From Micrococcus sp023147585 (GTDB lineage Bacteria > Actinomycetota > Actinomycetes > Actinomycetales > Micrococcaceae): DNA of 64,000 bases. Under the pieces are notes generated by a model. It did not search any database and had not been told where the DNA came from. It saw only the letters and a list, made by a program, of their open reading frames with translations. Positions 50,752-59,024 of the stretch are shown in pieces (positions within the stretch are counted from its first letter, which is position 1; the number at the start of each line of letters is the position of its first letter). Made by a program: the position numbers and the translations under genes. Location: contig NZ_CP085253.1 of the NCBI RefSeq assembly GCF_044872765.1, forward strand, positions 2,418,001 through 2,482,000, read 5' to 3'.

Positions 50752-51000
50752 ATGGCCACGGTGAAGAACATCCTGAAGCACGTCAGCGCGGAGACGGCGA
50801 GACGGCGACGGAAGTGTTATCGGAAGACCACGCACCTGATTCTCAAGGGCGACCCGTGCCTCGTCGTCCGAGACGGACCGCAGAGCCAGACGACCTACTG
50901 CACTGTCTGTGCTTCCGAGATCTTGGCGAAGGCGGACAAGTCGCTCGCGGACCTTCACACGCACTTCACAGCGCTTCACGACGCGAGCTCGCAGGCATGA
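50752..51000 (+). CDS. Small Cys-containing protein of the helicase operon
   Basis: 82 residues, basic N-terminus (AETARRRRKCYRKTTHLILK). Cys22, His28, Cys50 and Cys53 (KCYRKTTH, TYCTVCASEIL) form a possible zinc site, resembling the one-finger pattern seen in PARP-type or ssDNA-binding zinc proteins; that likeness is only visual. The C-terminus is helical. The ATG lies four bases after the helicase stop, and the last four bases overlap the HNH gene (ATGA), so stoichiometric synthesis of the three proteins is likely. Confidence 0.65.
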   Translation: MATVKNILKHVSAETARRRRKCYRKTTHLILKGDPCLVVRDGPQSQTTYCTVCASEILAKADKSLADLHTHFTALHDASSQA

Positions 51001-51154
51001 CATCAGCCGCGTACCCGCTCCCGGCTCCTTCCACGGTGCGTCAGTTGTACGGGTCAGCATTCCGGTGTGCGCATCCGGAGTGCAGCCGACCGTTGTACAA
51101 GCTCTCGGACGACACAGGCGACCGAGTGCTGAACAGTCGAGTTGCCCATATTCA

Positions 51155-52576
51155 GGCTCTTCGACTTTGAGCGTGGTGCTGGGTGTTCACGCCGCGATCG
51201 GTCGGGGCGCATAGCCAATGATGCGGCATCTGTAGTTTCGGTGGTTGCGGTACCCGCGCCCGACCCTCTTGATCGTCTTGGCGGTCAGGTTCGCCGCCTC
51301 GGTGCGAGCGTTCGTGACCCTGGTTCGGCAGAAGGTGAGCAGCTCACGACGCCAGGCGCGCAGCGTGCGGAACAGCGCGGCCGGCTCGGGCAGGCGGGTG
51401 GCTCGCACGGCACGCTCGAGGCCGGCCCAGTGCCGCTGGAACGAAGACGTGTCGGTGGCGGTGAGGACCTGGCGGACGTGTTCCTTGATGCCCCACGCCA
51501 CAGCCAGCTCGACGTCCTCGGCCAGGATCTCCTGCAGCTTGGTGCGCTGGCGGACGGTGAGCCGGTCGCCGGCGCAGGTGAGCAGCTTGCGGTACTTCCA
51601 CGGGGTGTCGGTAGCGCGGCCGCGGCGCTCGTGCAGCTCCCACACCCGGCGCCTCCTCACCTTGGTGATCATCTCGTTGGCCAGGCGCACGACGTGCCAG
51701 TGGTCCACGCTGACCTTCGCCCGCGGTAGTGCCTTGCGGATCGCGGCGCGGAACTCACTGGACATGTCCAGGGCGACGACCTGCACGCGTCGGCGCCACC
51801 ACCGCGGCCGCGCTGCGAGCCAGGAGGTGACGACCTTGCCGCGGCGCCCGTCGACGACGTCCAGGATCGCGCCGTCGTCGAGGTCGGTGAACACGATGGA
51901 CCACGGCTCGACCCGCTTCACCGCGTGGGTGTCCGGGTCGCGCAGGTAGCGCACGGTGCGGAACCGGTGCTCATCGATCCCCAGGTGCCGCACGTGCCGG
52001 CGGTCCACGCCGGTGTCCAGGTCCAGGGTGGTGGTGAGCATCCGCATCACCGTGGGCCAGGACAGGTGCGCCTCGTGCGCGACCCGGGACACCGCCCGCG
52101 GCTCGGCCCGGCAGGCGGATATCACCTGCTCGGTCAGCCGGGTCGTGACCCTCGCCCGCGCGGGCAGCTGCTCGGTCTCCTCGGTGAACGACCGCCGCGG
52201 GCACAACGACTCACGGCAGGCGTAGCGGCGCTTGCGCACGAGCACGTCGAGCCGCTCACCCCCGCACGGCACGTCCTTCACGCGCTGGGTAGGTCTTGCC
52301 TGGATCCGCGAGGACAGCACCCCGCAGGAGGGGCAGGCGCCCTCGCTCGTGGTCGTCTCGATCAGCACCTGCCGCGGTTGCTCAACGTCGACGCCAGGGG
52401 TGGCCGAGACGACTCGGTAACCGGACAGGTTGAACAGGATCGACGCCGCATCGACGTCGAACGTAGGCTTGTGCACGCTCGCGGTCCTCGCTCATGAGAT
52501 GTCTAGACAACACCCATGCTGGCGTAGGGCCGCGAGCCCTACGTCAGGGCCCCACCACGCTCAAAGTCGAAGAGCC
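51155..52576 (-). mobile_element. ISL3-family insertion sequence (1422 bp)
   Basis: 24-bp perfect terminal inverted repeats (begin ggctcttcgactttgagcg) and an 8-bp target duplication, catattca, at 51147-51154 and 52577-52584. Eight-base duplications are the rule for ISL3. The element interrupts the HNH gene. Confidence 0.95.
51187..52476 (-). CDS. ISL3-family transposase
   Basis: 429 residues. The N-terminal zinc ribbon has CPSCGVLSSRIQAR and a second Cys pair in RRYACRESLCPRR. The DDE domain has HLGIDEHRFR (first Asp), KVSVDHWHVVRLANEM (second Asp), and a C-terminal Glu near TNARTEAANLTAKTIKRVGR with the helix typical of the family (GRGYRNHRNYR). The GTG start at 52476 precedes HKPTFDVDAASILFNL. 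It appears complete, so the element may still be active and could excise. Confidence 0.92.
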   Translation of the reverse strand: MHKPTFDVDAASILFNLSGYRVVSATPGVDVEQPRQVLIETTTSEGACPSCGVLSSRIQARPTQRVKDVPCGGERLDVLVRKRRYACRESLCPRRSFTEETEQLPARARVTTRLTEQVISACRAEPRAVSRVAHEAHLSWPTVMRMLTTTLDLDTGVDRRHVRHLGIDEHRFRTVRYLRDPDTHAVKRVEPWSIVFTDLDDGAILDVVDGRRGKVVTSWLAARPRWWRRRVQVVALDMSSEFRAAIRKALPRAKVSVDHWHVVRLANEMITKVRRRRVWELHERRGRATDTPWKYRKLLTCAGDRLTVRQRTKLQEILAEDVELAVAWGIKEHVRQVLTATDTSSFQRHWAGLERAVRATRLPEPAALFRTLRAWRRELLTFCRTRVTNARTEAANLTAKTIKRVGRGYRNHRNYRCRIIGYAPRPIAA

Positions 52577-54141
52577 CATATTCACGCGCGGCGGCAGGGC
52601 GGACCACGGTGGCTCGACATGCCCGCCGATGAGAACCGGGCCTTCGACAATCTCGTCCTCTTGTGCATCGAGCATTCCTACGAAATCGACGAGACACCCG
52701 ACTCGTTTCCGGCCGAGATGCTTCGCGAGTGGAAAGCGGCGCAGATCGCAGAGTACGACCGTCTTCAACGCAACTGGCCGATCAGCGACGACGAGGCGAC
52801 TGAGGTGCTCGTCGCGTCAAAGTCCTTTGACGCCTTGCACGCACCGTCAACTGTCGAGCTAGCACGACGAGTCGAGGCACTCCGGCTCGTGGCAGAGCGG
52901 ACTCGCGGCGTCACACGATCGTGGGCTGGGCGTTGGCAGCAGCTGAGAGAGCAAACGCGAAGGTCCTTCAACGCATGGGATGACGAGGGCAATCCGGTGT
53001 ACGCGGAGCCGTCGCAGATGGAAACCCGGCCGATGCGCGAGGGCATTCAGTCGGCTCTGGCGGAAGCGCTCGATGAAATGGGGCCCGCGGCGGAGGCGGC
53101 ACGAATTGAACTTGCTGCGGTCCGAGTGACAGGTAGGCAGGTGGCTCTCTGGTGCGACGCTCTGGAACGTGCGATCACTGACCTGATTGATACGGCCTCG
53201 ACCTGGACAGGACGCTCTGACCCGACATCAGACACGGCATTCGATAATGCGCTGGGGGAACTTCAGCGATCGGTTACCGATCTCGTGCGCGCCTCTCGTG
53301 GCGAACAGGTCGCGGTGCCCGAGCTTCCGCCAGTCGCCAGCGAGCCCGAGCAGGTGGACCCCCTGTCTGAACACCGAAAGCTCCTCGATGAAGCCCGGCC
53401 GTTCCATCGAGTCCGTCACCGTCCGTACGACCCCGAGCTCCGCGAGCGTGTTGCAGGCGCGACCGTCGAGGCCGCAGCGATTCCACCCACCGCGCACTTT
53501 CTCACGATTGGTCTCGACACCACTGCAGCTCTCGCGATCGCGGTGGCAGGCAACGCGACCGAGGATGAGCAGTTCGATCTTATGGAGCGGGATCGACAGC
53601 GGCTTCCAATCTGTGCCGCGGCCGCGCTGCTCCAAGAGGCCGCTCGCCAAGGTGACGAGCAGGATGCTCCCGCCGTTGCCGCAGATGACAACCTGCGCCG
53701 CTTGTGGTCGGAAACCGACTGGTCGAAAGATGCCTCGTGGGTCGGCAACGATGTCAACGGTCAGTCGATGATGTGGGCCTTCGCCCGTGCGACGTCAGAC
53801 GCAGAAGTGCATGATCGCTTGGCCCATGCTCTAGAGACTGCCCCGCATTTGCTGACATCTCTTGTCGTCTCCTGCGCCGGCTGGGTAGAGCGGCTCGACT
53901 CTCAGACGTGGAACCTCATCGGATTCGATCGCACTTATAGAGAGGTTCCTCCGTGGCTCCCGATGAAGGTCATCAGGGCATTCGCGGCAAAAATGATCTC
54001 GGTTGACCAGAGCGTTAGTCACGCGGAGGTCCTGAACGCGCTTCTTCGGCACGTTCCTAGCCAGGCTGAGTGAAACCACGCGGCCTCGCATTACCTCTCG
54101 TACCGCGGCGTGCAAGGCTCTCGACGCTCAGGTAATGCCCA

Positions 54142-54509
54142 TGGGCTGACCCCGTTTGGTAGGTCCGGTGGTTGTGTGAGTCGTCCTGTTGCCCGGGGGT
54201 CCGGGCAGTGAGACTGGTCAGATCATGACGAACAGCAGGAAGCGTCACACCTCGGAGCAGGTCGTCCGTAAGCTCGGGCAGGCCGACAGGATGCTCGCGG
54301 GCGGTAGCGACATCGCCGGGGTGTGTCGAGAGCTCGGAGTGTCCGAGCAGACGTACTACCGGTGGCGGAACCAGTACGGCGGGCTGAAGGCCGACGACGC
54401 GAAGCGGCTGAAGGAGCTCGAGAAGCAGAACGCCACGCTCAAGCGGCTGCTCGCCGAGGCAGAGCTCGAGAAGGCCGCGCTCAAGGAGCTGGCTGAGGGA
54501 AACTTCTAG
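54142..54509 (+). mobile_element. Left end of an IS3-family element
   Basis: Begins near tgggctgaccccgtttggta, a typical IS3 left end, and contains orfA only. Its right part was lost where the IS5 copy 2 sits; orfB is not found beyond the inserted elements. Confidence 0.75.
54225..54509 (+). CDS. IS3-family transposase OrfA
   Basis: 94 residues with the HTH HTSEQVVRKLGQADRMLAGG, DIAGVCRELGVSEQTYYRWR, and a leucine-zipper tail (LKELEKQNATLKRLLAEAEL). It ends in EGNF followed by TAG; that TAG is part of the CTAG target used by the neighbouring IS5 copy, so the normal frameshift into OrfB is no longer possible. Probably non-functional. Confidence 0.85.
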   Translation: MTNSRKRHTSEQVVRKLGQADRMLAGGSDIAGVCRELGVSEQTYYRWRNQYGGLKADDAKRLKELEKQNATLKRLLAEAELEKAALKELAEGNF

Positions 54510-55446
54510 GGCGTGTTGCTAAAGGGTAGTAGTCAGCCAATGCAGTGTCGCGGCGAGGCAGAGCCCGGCGTGATAGCTCCGGGCGTACTTGTCCGAGCGC
54601 ATCGCGATTCCTCGCCACTGTTTGAGCCGGTTGAAGCACCGCTCCACGACATTGCGGCCCCGATAGCGCTGGCGCTGGTCTTCACCGAAGTCGATCGGTC
54701 TTCCTGGGCGGCGGCGCCGGTGCGCGATCTGATCGGCCCGCTCGGGGATCGTGGCCGCGATGCCATGCCGGCGCAGCCAAGCCCGGTTCGCCTTCGAGGG
54801 GTAGCCCTTGTCCGCAATCAGGCGGTCAGGCCGCGCCCTGGGCCGCCCACGGGCGCCGGCAACGCTGATCAGCTCCAGCGTGGTGGCCAACATCGAGGTG
54901 TCCGCCACCTGCCCGCCGGTCACCACGAACGCCAGCACCCTGCCCTTGCCATCACAGACCAGATGATTCTTCGTCGTCAGACCGCCGCGGGAGCGTCCGA
55001 TGGCATGATCAGCCGGCTCGTCCGTTGATTTCTTGTAGTTCATCCAGGCCCCCTGTGGGGCGGGGCAGGGTCGCCCCGTGCTGGTGGACGCGCACGATCG
55101 TGGAATCGATCGAGGCCACCCAGTCCAGCTCGCCAGCCTGCTGTGCCATGGACTGGGTCTTCTCCAGCACCCGCTCCCACACGCCCTGGGCGGCCCACCG
55201 GTTGAAGTTCTTGTAGATCGTGTTCCAGTTCCCGAACCGCTCGGGCAGATCCCGCCACGGCGCCCCCGTGCGGAAGCGCCACGCGGTGGCCTCGACCACC
55301 GCGCGCCGATCCACCGGCGGCCGACCCGTGGACTTCGGAGCCGGGAACAGCGGGCCGATCACGGCCCAGAGCTCGTCCGAGATGACATCACGCGACATAA
55401 CCCCAGACTCGCGCATCCACGTCCCCGAATCCTTTAGCAACACGCC
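54510..55446 (-). mobile_element. IS5-family element, copy 2 (937 bp)
   Basis: Same ends as copy 1 (ggcgtgttgctaaagg and complement) with CTAG at 54506-54509 and 55447-55450. Same orientation as copy 1, so the pair brackets the helicase-HNH operon like a composite transposon. Its right CTAG is shared with the IS481 element. Confidence 0.92.
54519..55398 (-). CDS. IS5-family transposase (two frames, programmed shift)
   Basis: OrfA (55398 to 55009) reads MSRDVISDELWAVIGPLFPA, WRFRTGAPWRDLPERFGNWN and VASIDSTIVRVHQHGATLPR. OrfB (to 54519), in another frame, continues PADHAIGRSRGGLTTKNHLV, RLIADKGYPSKANRAWLRRH and VVERCFNRLKQWRGIAMRSD. They meet in an A/G-run (acagggggcc) where a ribosomal frameshift would fuse them, as in related elements. 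All DDE residues are present, so this copy may be functional, in contrast to copy 1. Confidence 0.85.
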
Positions 55447-55450
55447 CTAG

Positions 55451-56546
55451 GTGTGATGTCCAGGGACGTTGTTGCGTGAACAGCTGACAGGCGAAGGCCT
55501 CCTGTTGCGAGAGTGGAGCTGTCGAGAAACCGCTCACGCGAACAGAAGGCCTTCATGTCCCACGCTAACGCCGCCCTGACCCCTCGCGCCCGCCTACGCC
55601 TGGCCAAGCTCATCGTCGAGGAACACTGGCCGGTCGCCACCGCGGCCAAGATGTTCATGGTCTCCCCACCCACCGCACGCAAATGGGCCACACGCTTCCG
55701 GGCCGAGGGACCTGCAGGGATGGCAGACCGGTCCAGCCGGCCGTCCACGATGCCGACCAGAACACCGCCGGCGGTGGTGAAACAGATCGTGGCCGCCCGA
55801 TGGCGCCGACGCCTGGGGCCGGCACAGATCGCCGGAGAACTCAGGATGCCGGCCTCCACCGTCCATGCCGTGCTCGTGCGCTGCCGGATCAACCGCCTCG
55901 CCCGTCTGGACCGGGTCACCGGCGAGCCGATCCGCCGCTACGAGCACCCCCACCCCGGCTCGCTGATCCACGTCGACGTCACCAAGTTCGGGCGCATCCC
56001 CGACGGGGGCGGACACCGATTCGTCGGGCGCCAGCAGGGCCTGAAGCACCGCGCGGCGACCGCAGACCGTGAAGGAACCCGTGATGCCCGATACCAGCCC
56101 CGGCTCGGGGTGGGCTTTCTGCACACCGTGATCGATGATCACTCCCGCTTCGCCTATGTCGAGATGCACTCCGATGAACGCAGCCAGACGGCCATCGCGG
56201 TGTTGCGCCGCGCGGTCGCCCACTTCGCGCGCCTGGGCGTGGAGGTGGAGCGGGTGCTCTCGGACAACGGCTCGGCCTACCGCTCGCATGCCTGGCGTGA
56301 TGCCTGCACCGAGCTCGGGATCAAGCCCAAGCGGACTCGGCCCTACCGGCCGCAGACGAACGGGAAGATTGAGCGGTTCCATCGCACGCTCGCTGACGGG
56401 TGGGCCTACGCCCGGTTCTACAGCTCAGAGACGGAGCGCAGGGCCGCGTTGCCTGGATGGCTGCACTTCTACAATCATCATCGCGTCCACTCCGCGATCG
56501 GCGCCGTGCCTGCCACCAGGCTCAACAACCTCCCTGGACATCACAC
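55451..56546 (+). mobile_element. IS481-family element (1096 bp)
   Basis: Ends are gtgtgatgtccaggga and its complement tccctggacatcacac, with CTAG on each side (55447-55450 and 56547-56550). IS481-type elements favour CTAG-containing targets. The left CTAG is the same one that borders IS5 copy 2. Confidence 0.92.
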
Positions 56547-56550
56547 CTAG
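55555..56550 (+). CDS. IS481-family transposase
   Basis: 331 residues. HTH segment VEEHWPVATAAKMFMVSPPT, then the integrase core: HVDVTKFGRIPDGGGHRFVG (first Asp), VIDDHSRFAYVEMHSDE, RVLSDNGSAYRSHAW (second Asp) and PYRPQTNGKIERFHRTL (Glu). The stop codon is the TAG of the duplicated CTAG target, so translation end depends on the insertion site. ATG 55555 is favoured over GTG 55513. The element appears intact. Confidence 0.92.
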   Translation: MSHANAALTPRARLRLAKLIVEEHWPVATAAKMFMVSPPTARKWATRFRAEGPAGMADRSSRPSTMPTRTPPAVVKQIVAARWRRRLGPAQIAGELRMPASTVHAVLVRCRINRLARLDRVTGEPIRRYEHPHPGSLIHVDVTKFGRIPDGGGHRFVGRQQGLKHRAATADREGTRDARYQPRLGVGFLHTVIDDHSRFAYVEMHSDERSQTAIAVLRRAVAHFARLGVEVERVLSDNGSAYRSHAWRDACTELGIKPKRTRPYRPQTNGKIERFHRTLADGWAYARFYSSETERRAALPGWLHFYNHHRVHSAIGAVPATRLNNLPGHHT

Positions 56551-56870
56551 GGCTACAGGACAGTCTTCCTGGTGGCCGGGTGGAGCTGTACGTGTGTCGC
56601 GAGTGCGGCGACCTGGTCTGTGGGGCGCTGACGGTCAACATCGAACGATCCGGGTCAGTGGTGCGATGGAGCGAGTTCGGATGGGATGACAGCCTCAGTG
56701 ATGAGCCGTACGACGCCATCGGGGACCCCTTGGAATTCACCTTCCAAGCGGCGTCCTATGACGAGACACTCCGCGCCGTGGGGGAGCGGCTGCTCGCGAG
56801 GCAACGTCCGCCAGCTCCGACCGGGCCTCAGTGGCGGCGTGACCCAGGCTTCGTTGCGATCGATCTGTGA
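56551..56870 (+). pseudogene. 3' remnant of a gene interrupted by IS481
   Basis: The frame beyond the IS481 end reads GGRVELYVCRECGDLVCGAL, then RWSEFGWDDSLSDEPYDAIG and DPLEFTFQAASYDETLRAVG, ending at 56870. The CxxC-GxxxC segment and the following Trp-rich part look like the C-terminal half of a conserved actinobacterial protein; the 5' half is not found on the other side of the IS cluster. GTG 56580 could be used but would give a product lacking its N-terminal domain. Confidence 0.6.
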
Positions 56871-56891
56871 CGCCTATTCCCAACGCAATGA

Positions 56892-56915
56892 GGTCGAATG
56901 GAGATTCAATTTGTA
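56892..56915 (+). repeat. 24-bp direct repeat, left copy
   Basis: ggtcgaatggagattcaa plus tttgta, found again at 58879-58902 with one mismatch and in the same orientation. The two copies bracket the M23/winged-helix pair. They look like ends of lost insertion sequences. Confidence 0.7.
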
Positions 56916-56975
56916 GAAGAGCTGGTCAGAGCTGTTGGGCGCGAGCTGGTCGGGCGGCATGGGGGAGTGTTCGCG

Positions 56976-57848
56976 TCAACAACTGGCCTCGCGCTTGGGT
57001 TGGGGCATGACGCCGGACTCCGGGGTGCGGAAGATCTGCCCTGTCGCGGGGAGACCCTCGACCGTCTCTGCGACAGGTTTCTTCGGAGCCCAGTGGGGAT
57101 CGGGATCCGGCTCGATCGTGAGCGGGGACCACCGGAACGGCAGGCCGGCGGCCATGGCCGCTTGGGGCCGGTCCATCAGCTGGAAGTGGAGATGGGGTTC
57201 GCTGGTATTCCCGGTGTTCCCGACCGCTCCCAGGACATCGCCGGCCCGGACTTTCTGCCCGACGCACACGGCTGCAGATCCGTGCTTGAGGTGGGCGTAC
57301 ATGCTGAACGTGCCGTCGCTATGGTCGAGGATCACGTGATTGCCGATGATGGAGCGGTGCCCGGCCAACTCTCGACCGAAGGCCTCGAGCGACATCATGT
57401 AGATCAGGCCGGGCCAGGTGTTCCGGGCGCGATGGTCACGCTTGCCGTCATGGGCAGCGATCACGGTGCCGGAGCCCGCTGCCAGGACAGGCTCCCCGAA
57501 GCTTGGGAACTCCTGGGGCTCGGCCTGTCTCCATTGCCAGCCGGGGGCGCTTTCGCGGGGAGAGTCTGATGCCTGCAGGATGTCGACTGCGAATGCCTGA
57601 CCGAGCGTGCGAACGCCGTGGCTGGGGACCTTCGTCGCCGGGCTGTTGATGGCGACCCAGCGGCCCGTCACGGGAGCATGCATGGTCTGGGGAGACTCGT
57701 CGTCTGCACGTGGAGAAGGGACTGCGATCGCCAGGCCCAGCGGCGCGAACACGAGCCACACGGGGACCTCGATGACGAAGCTCAGCGCCACGAGCAGGAC
57801 GAAGGCTCGAAGGAGCCAGGGGGAGGCCGCCTTGAGCATGCGCATCAT
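56976..57848 (-). CDS. Membrane-anchored M23-family metallopeptidase
   Basis: 290 residues. One or two hydrophobic segments at the N-terminus (AFVLLVALSFVIEVPVWLVF, APLGLAIAVP) anchor the protein, with the peptidase outside. The LytM-type site is present: the VRTLGQAFAVDI region (His/Asp positions), SMYAHLKHGS, and PHLHFQLMD giving the HxH. The segment PVLAAGSGTVIAAHDG is the usual strand. M23 enzymes cleave peptidoglycan cross-bridges. It starts inside the stop of the winged-helix gene (ATGA), so it may be under that regulator's control. Confidence 0.85.
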   Translation of the reverse strand: MMRMLKAASPWLLRAFVLLVALSFVIEVPVWLVFAPLGLAIAVPSPRADDESPQTMHAPVTGRWVAINSPATKVPSHGVRTLGQAFAVDILQASDSPRESAPGWQWRQAEPQEFPSFGEPVLAAGSGTVIAAHDGKRDHRARNTWPGLIYMMSLEAFGRELAGHRSIIGNHVILDHSDGTFSMYAHLKHGSAAVCVGQKVRAGDVLGAVGNTGNTSEPHLHFQLMDRPQAAMAAGLPFRWSPLTIEPDPDPHWAPKKPVAETVEGLPATGQIFRTPESGVMPQPKREASC

Positions 57849-58402
57849 CGGCGCGCCCCCAGAAGGGTGGTGAGCAGGGGGACGACTCGTTCGGCCGGCA
57901 CCGTGTGTCTGCCCCCGGAGCCCGGCCTCAACCACCCGGCCGAGGTGAGGGCGCGAAGGTGGTGATAGACCTGCCCGGTCGACCCCATGGACTCCAGTTC
58001 TGCAAGTTCGCGTGCGGTGCTGTTCTCCCCGGTGAGCACCTCTTTGAGGATGCGCAGGCGGATGGGGTGTGCCAGTGCGTCCAGCACAGCAGTGACCGTG
58101 TCCCACTCGTCGGAAAGGAGCTCGTCGGCGTGCGCTCCGATCTGCCAGGAGACGGGCCCGCTGCCCGGAAGCTCGACGGAGCCCACGAGCATGACGGTGC
58201 CGCCCTCGCTGTCATCCTCGTACTGCTTCAGGCCGCGAAGGGCCCAGAGGTGATCTTGTGTGCTTGGTGAACTGCCTTGCGCGCCGTTCGTATTTCCAGT
58301 GTCACCAGCGGCGGGGGTGGCGTGTGCCTCGACCGCGACCATCCGCTTCTCGAGTGCAGCTACTCGACTGGCCAGTGAGTCAGGTGCGTCCGGTGTCGTC
58401 AT
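57845..58402 (-). CDS. ArsR-like winged-helix regulator
   Basis: 185 residues. N-terminal coiled-coil (SLASRVAALEKRMVAVEAHA), a linker, then a middle domain and a C-terminal winged helix: VTAVLDALAHPIRLRILKEV, ARELAELESMGSTGQVYHHL, RALTSAGWLRPGSGGRH. This resembles ArsR/HTH_20 domains fused to an N-terminal sensor segment. It is translationally coupled to the M23 gene. A TTCC...GGAA-type imperfect palindrome lies upstream (about 58410-58440), a possible autoregulatory site. Confidence 0.75.
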   Translation of the reverse strand: MTTPDAPDSLASRVAALEKRMVAVEAHATPAAGDTGNTNGAQGSSPSTQDHLWALRGLKQYEDDSEGGTVMLVGSVELPGSGPVSWQIGAHADELLSDEWDTVTAVLDALAHPIRLRILKEVLTGENSTARELAELESMGSTGQVYHHLRALTSAGWLRPGSGGRHTVPAERVVPLLTTLLGARR

Positions 58403-58662
58403 GGATACATAGTTCCAGAATTACGGAATACTGTAAAATCGCACTACGGACCTGCCGCGGGGGCGAGTAGGCGACCTCTGGGTGACGGATTTCGGTGGAG
58501 TCCGCTTCAACGTGCGAAGGTCCCTCTGCGCCCCAGGGCGGGCATGAAGGGCGAGGACGTTCTCGTAGGCAGTGCTTGACCGGGATTTCGCTCCCGCGCA
58601 TTGCTGGCCTGGGTCATGGCGGTGATCCACAGGGGGTCTGTCGGGTCGGCCTTGCGGGCGGC

Positions 58663-58804
58663 GGGGAAACTCGTGAAGAGCTGCGAACCGCGATCATCAC
58701 CTGGATCGAGCGGACCTACCGACGCCGCCGGCGGGCCCGCCTGGGTCGGTTGGCCCATCGAGTACGAGCCCCTCATGAACCCGAGCCTCAACCTAGTGGC
58801 CTAG
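58663..58804 (+). pseudogene. 3' relic of an IS3-family transposase
   Basis: ETREELRTAIITWIERTYRR and RRRARLGRL are followed in another frame by PIEYEPLMNPSLNLVA and a stop, the standard C-terminus of actinobacterial IS3 OrfB. The frameshift and missing N-terminus make it dead. The rest of 58403-59000 holds no other supportable gene. Confidence 0.75.
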
Positions 58805-58878
58805 ACCCAGCTGCGCCTGCCCGTTCATTGGTCCCGTCGCGCCGATGTGCACCCAGATGGTTCTATCCATCGGAACGC

Positions 58879-58902
58879 GGTCGAATGGAGATTCAGTTTG
58901 TA
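58879..58902 (+). repeat. 24-bp direct repeat, right copy
   Basis: ggtcgaatggagattcag plus tttgta, matching 56892-56915 with one change. Both copies read MEIQFV in one frame, but neither is followed by a long open frame. Confidence 0.7.
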
Positions 58903-59024
58903 AGATGCCTGGTCAGAAGCATCTTTTGGTCCAGCTGGTAGAAGGAGTTCGGTTCCGCTCTGGCATCTGAGTCCGTGTCTCGTCGCGCGGGTGGGTGGGG
59001 TGAACCGCCCCGGGTTCTCTGCCG

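Larger units (their letters stand above)
50997..54073 (+). pseudogene. HNH-type protein gene split by an ISL3 element (548 residues if repaired)
   Basis: The 5' part, 50997-51154, and the 3' part, 52585-54073, are one gene. The ISL3 element and one copy of an 8-bp target repeat separate them, and their removal restores frame exactly (158 + 1489 = 1647 bases). The joined N-terminus has CAHPEC (Cys24, Cys29), VAHIHARRQGG (His51, His53) and NLVLLCIEHSYEID (Asn75, Cys80, His83), an HNH/zinc pattern. The remaining 450 residues are helical with an acidic middle and a C-terminal domain (about 350-548) without recognised motifs. The insertion is in codon 53, between the HNH histidines, so the product is inactive now. 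Effector role is inferred. Confidence 0.85.

Noticed and set aside
51245..51949. Plus-strand frame inside the ISL3 element
   Set aside because: Antisense of the transposase with biased composition and no start signal.
51844..52576. HNH gene start inside the ISL3 element (frame from 52430)
   Set aside because: The frame before 52577 lies within the IS end; the real 5' part is at 50997-51154, as shown by the target duplication and phase.
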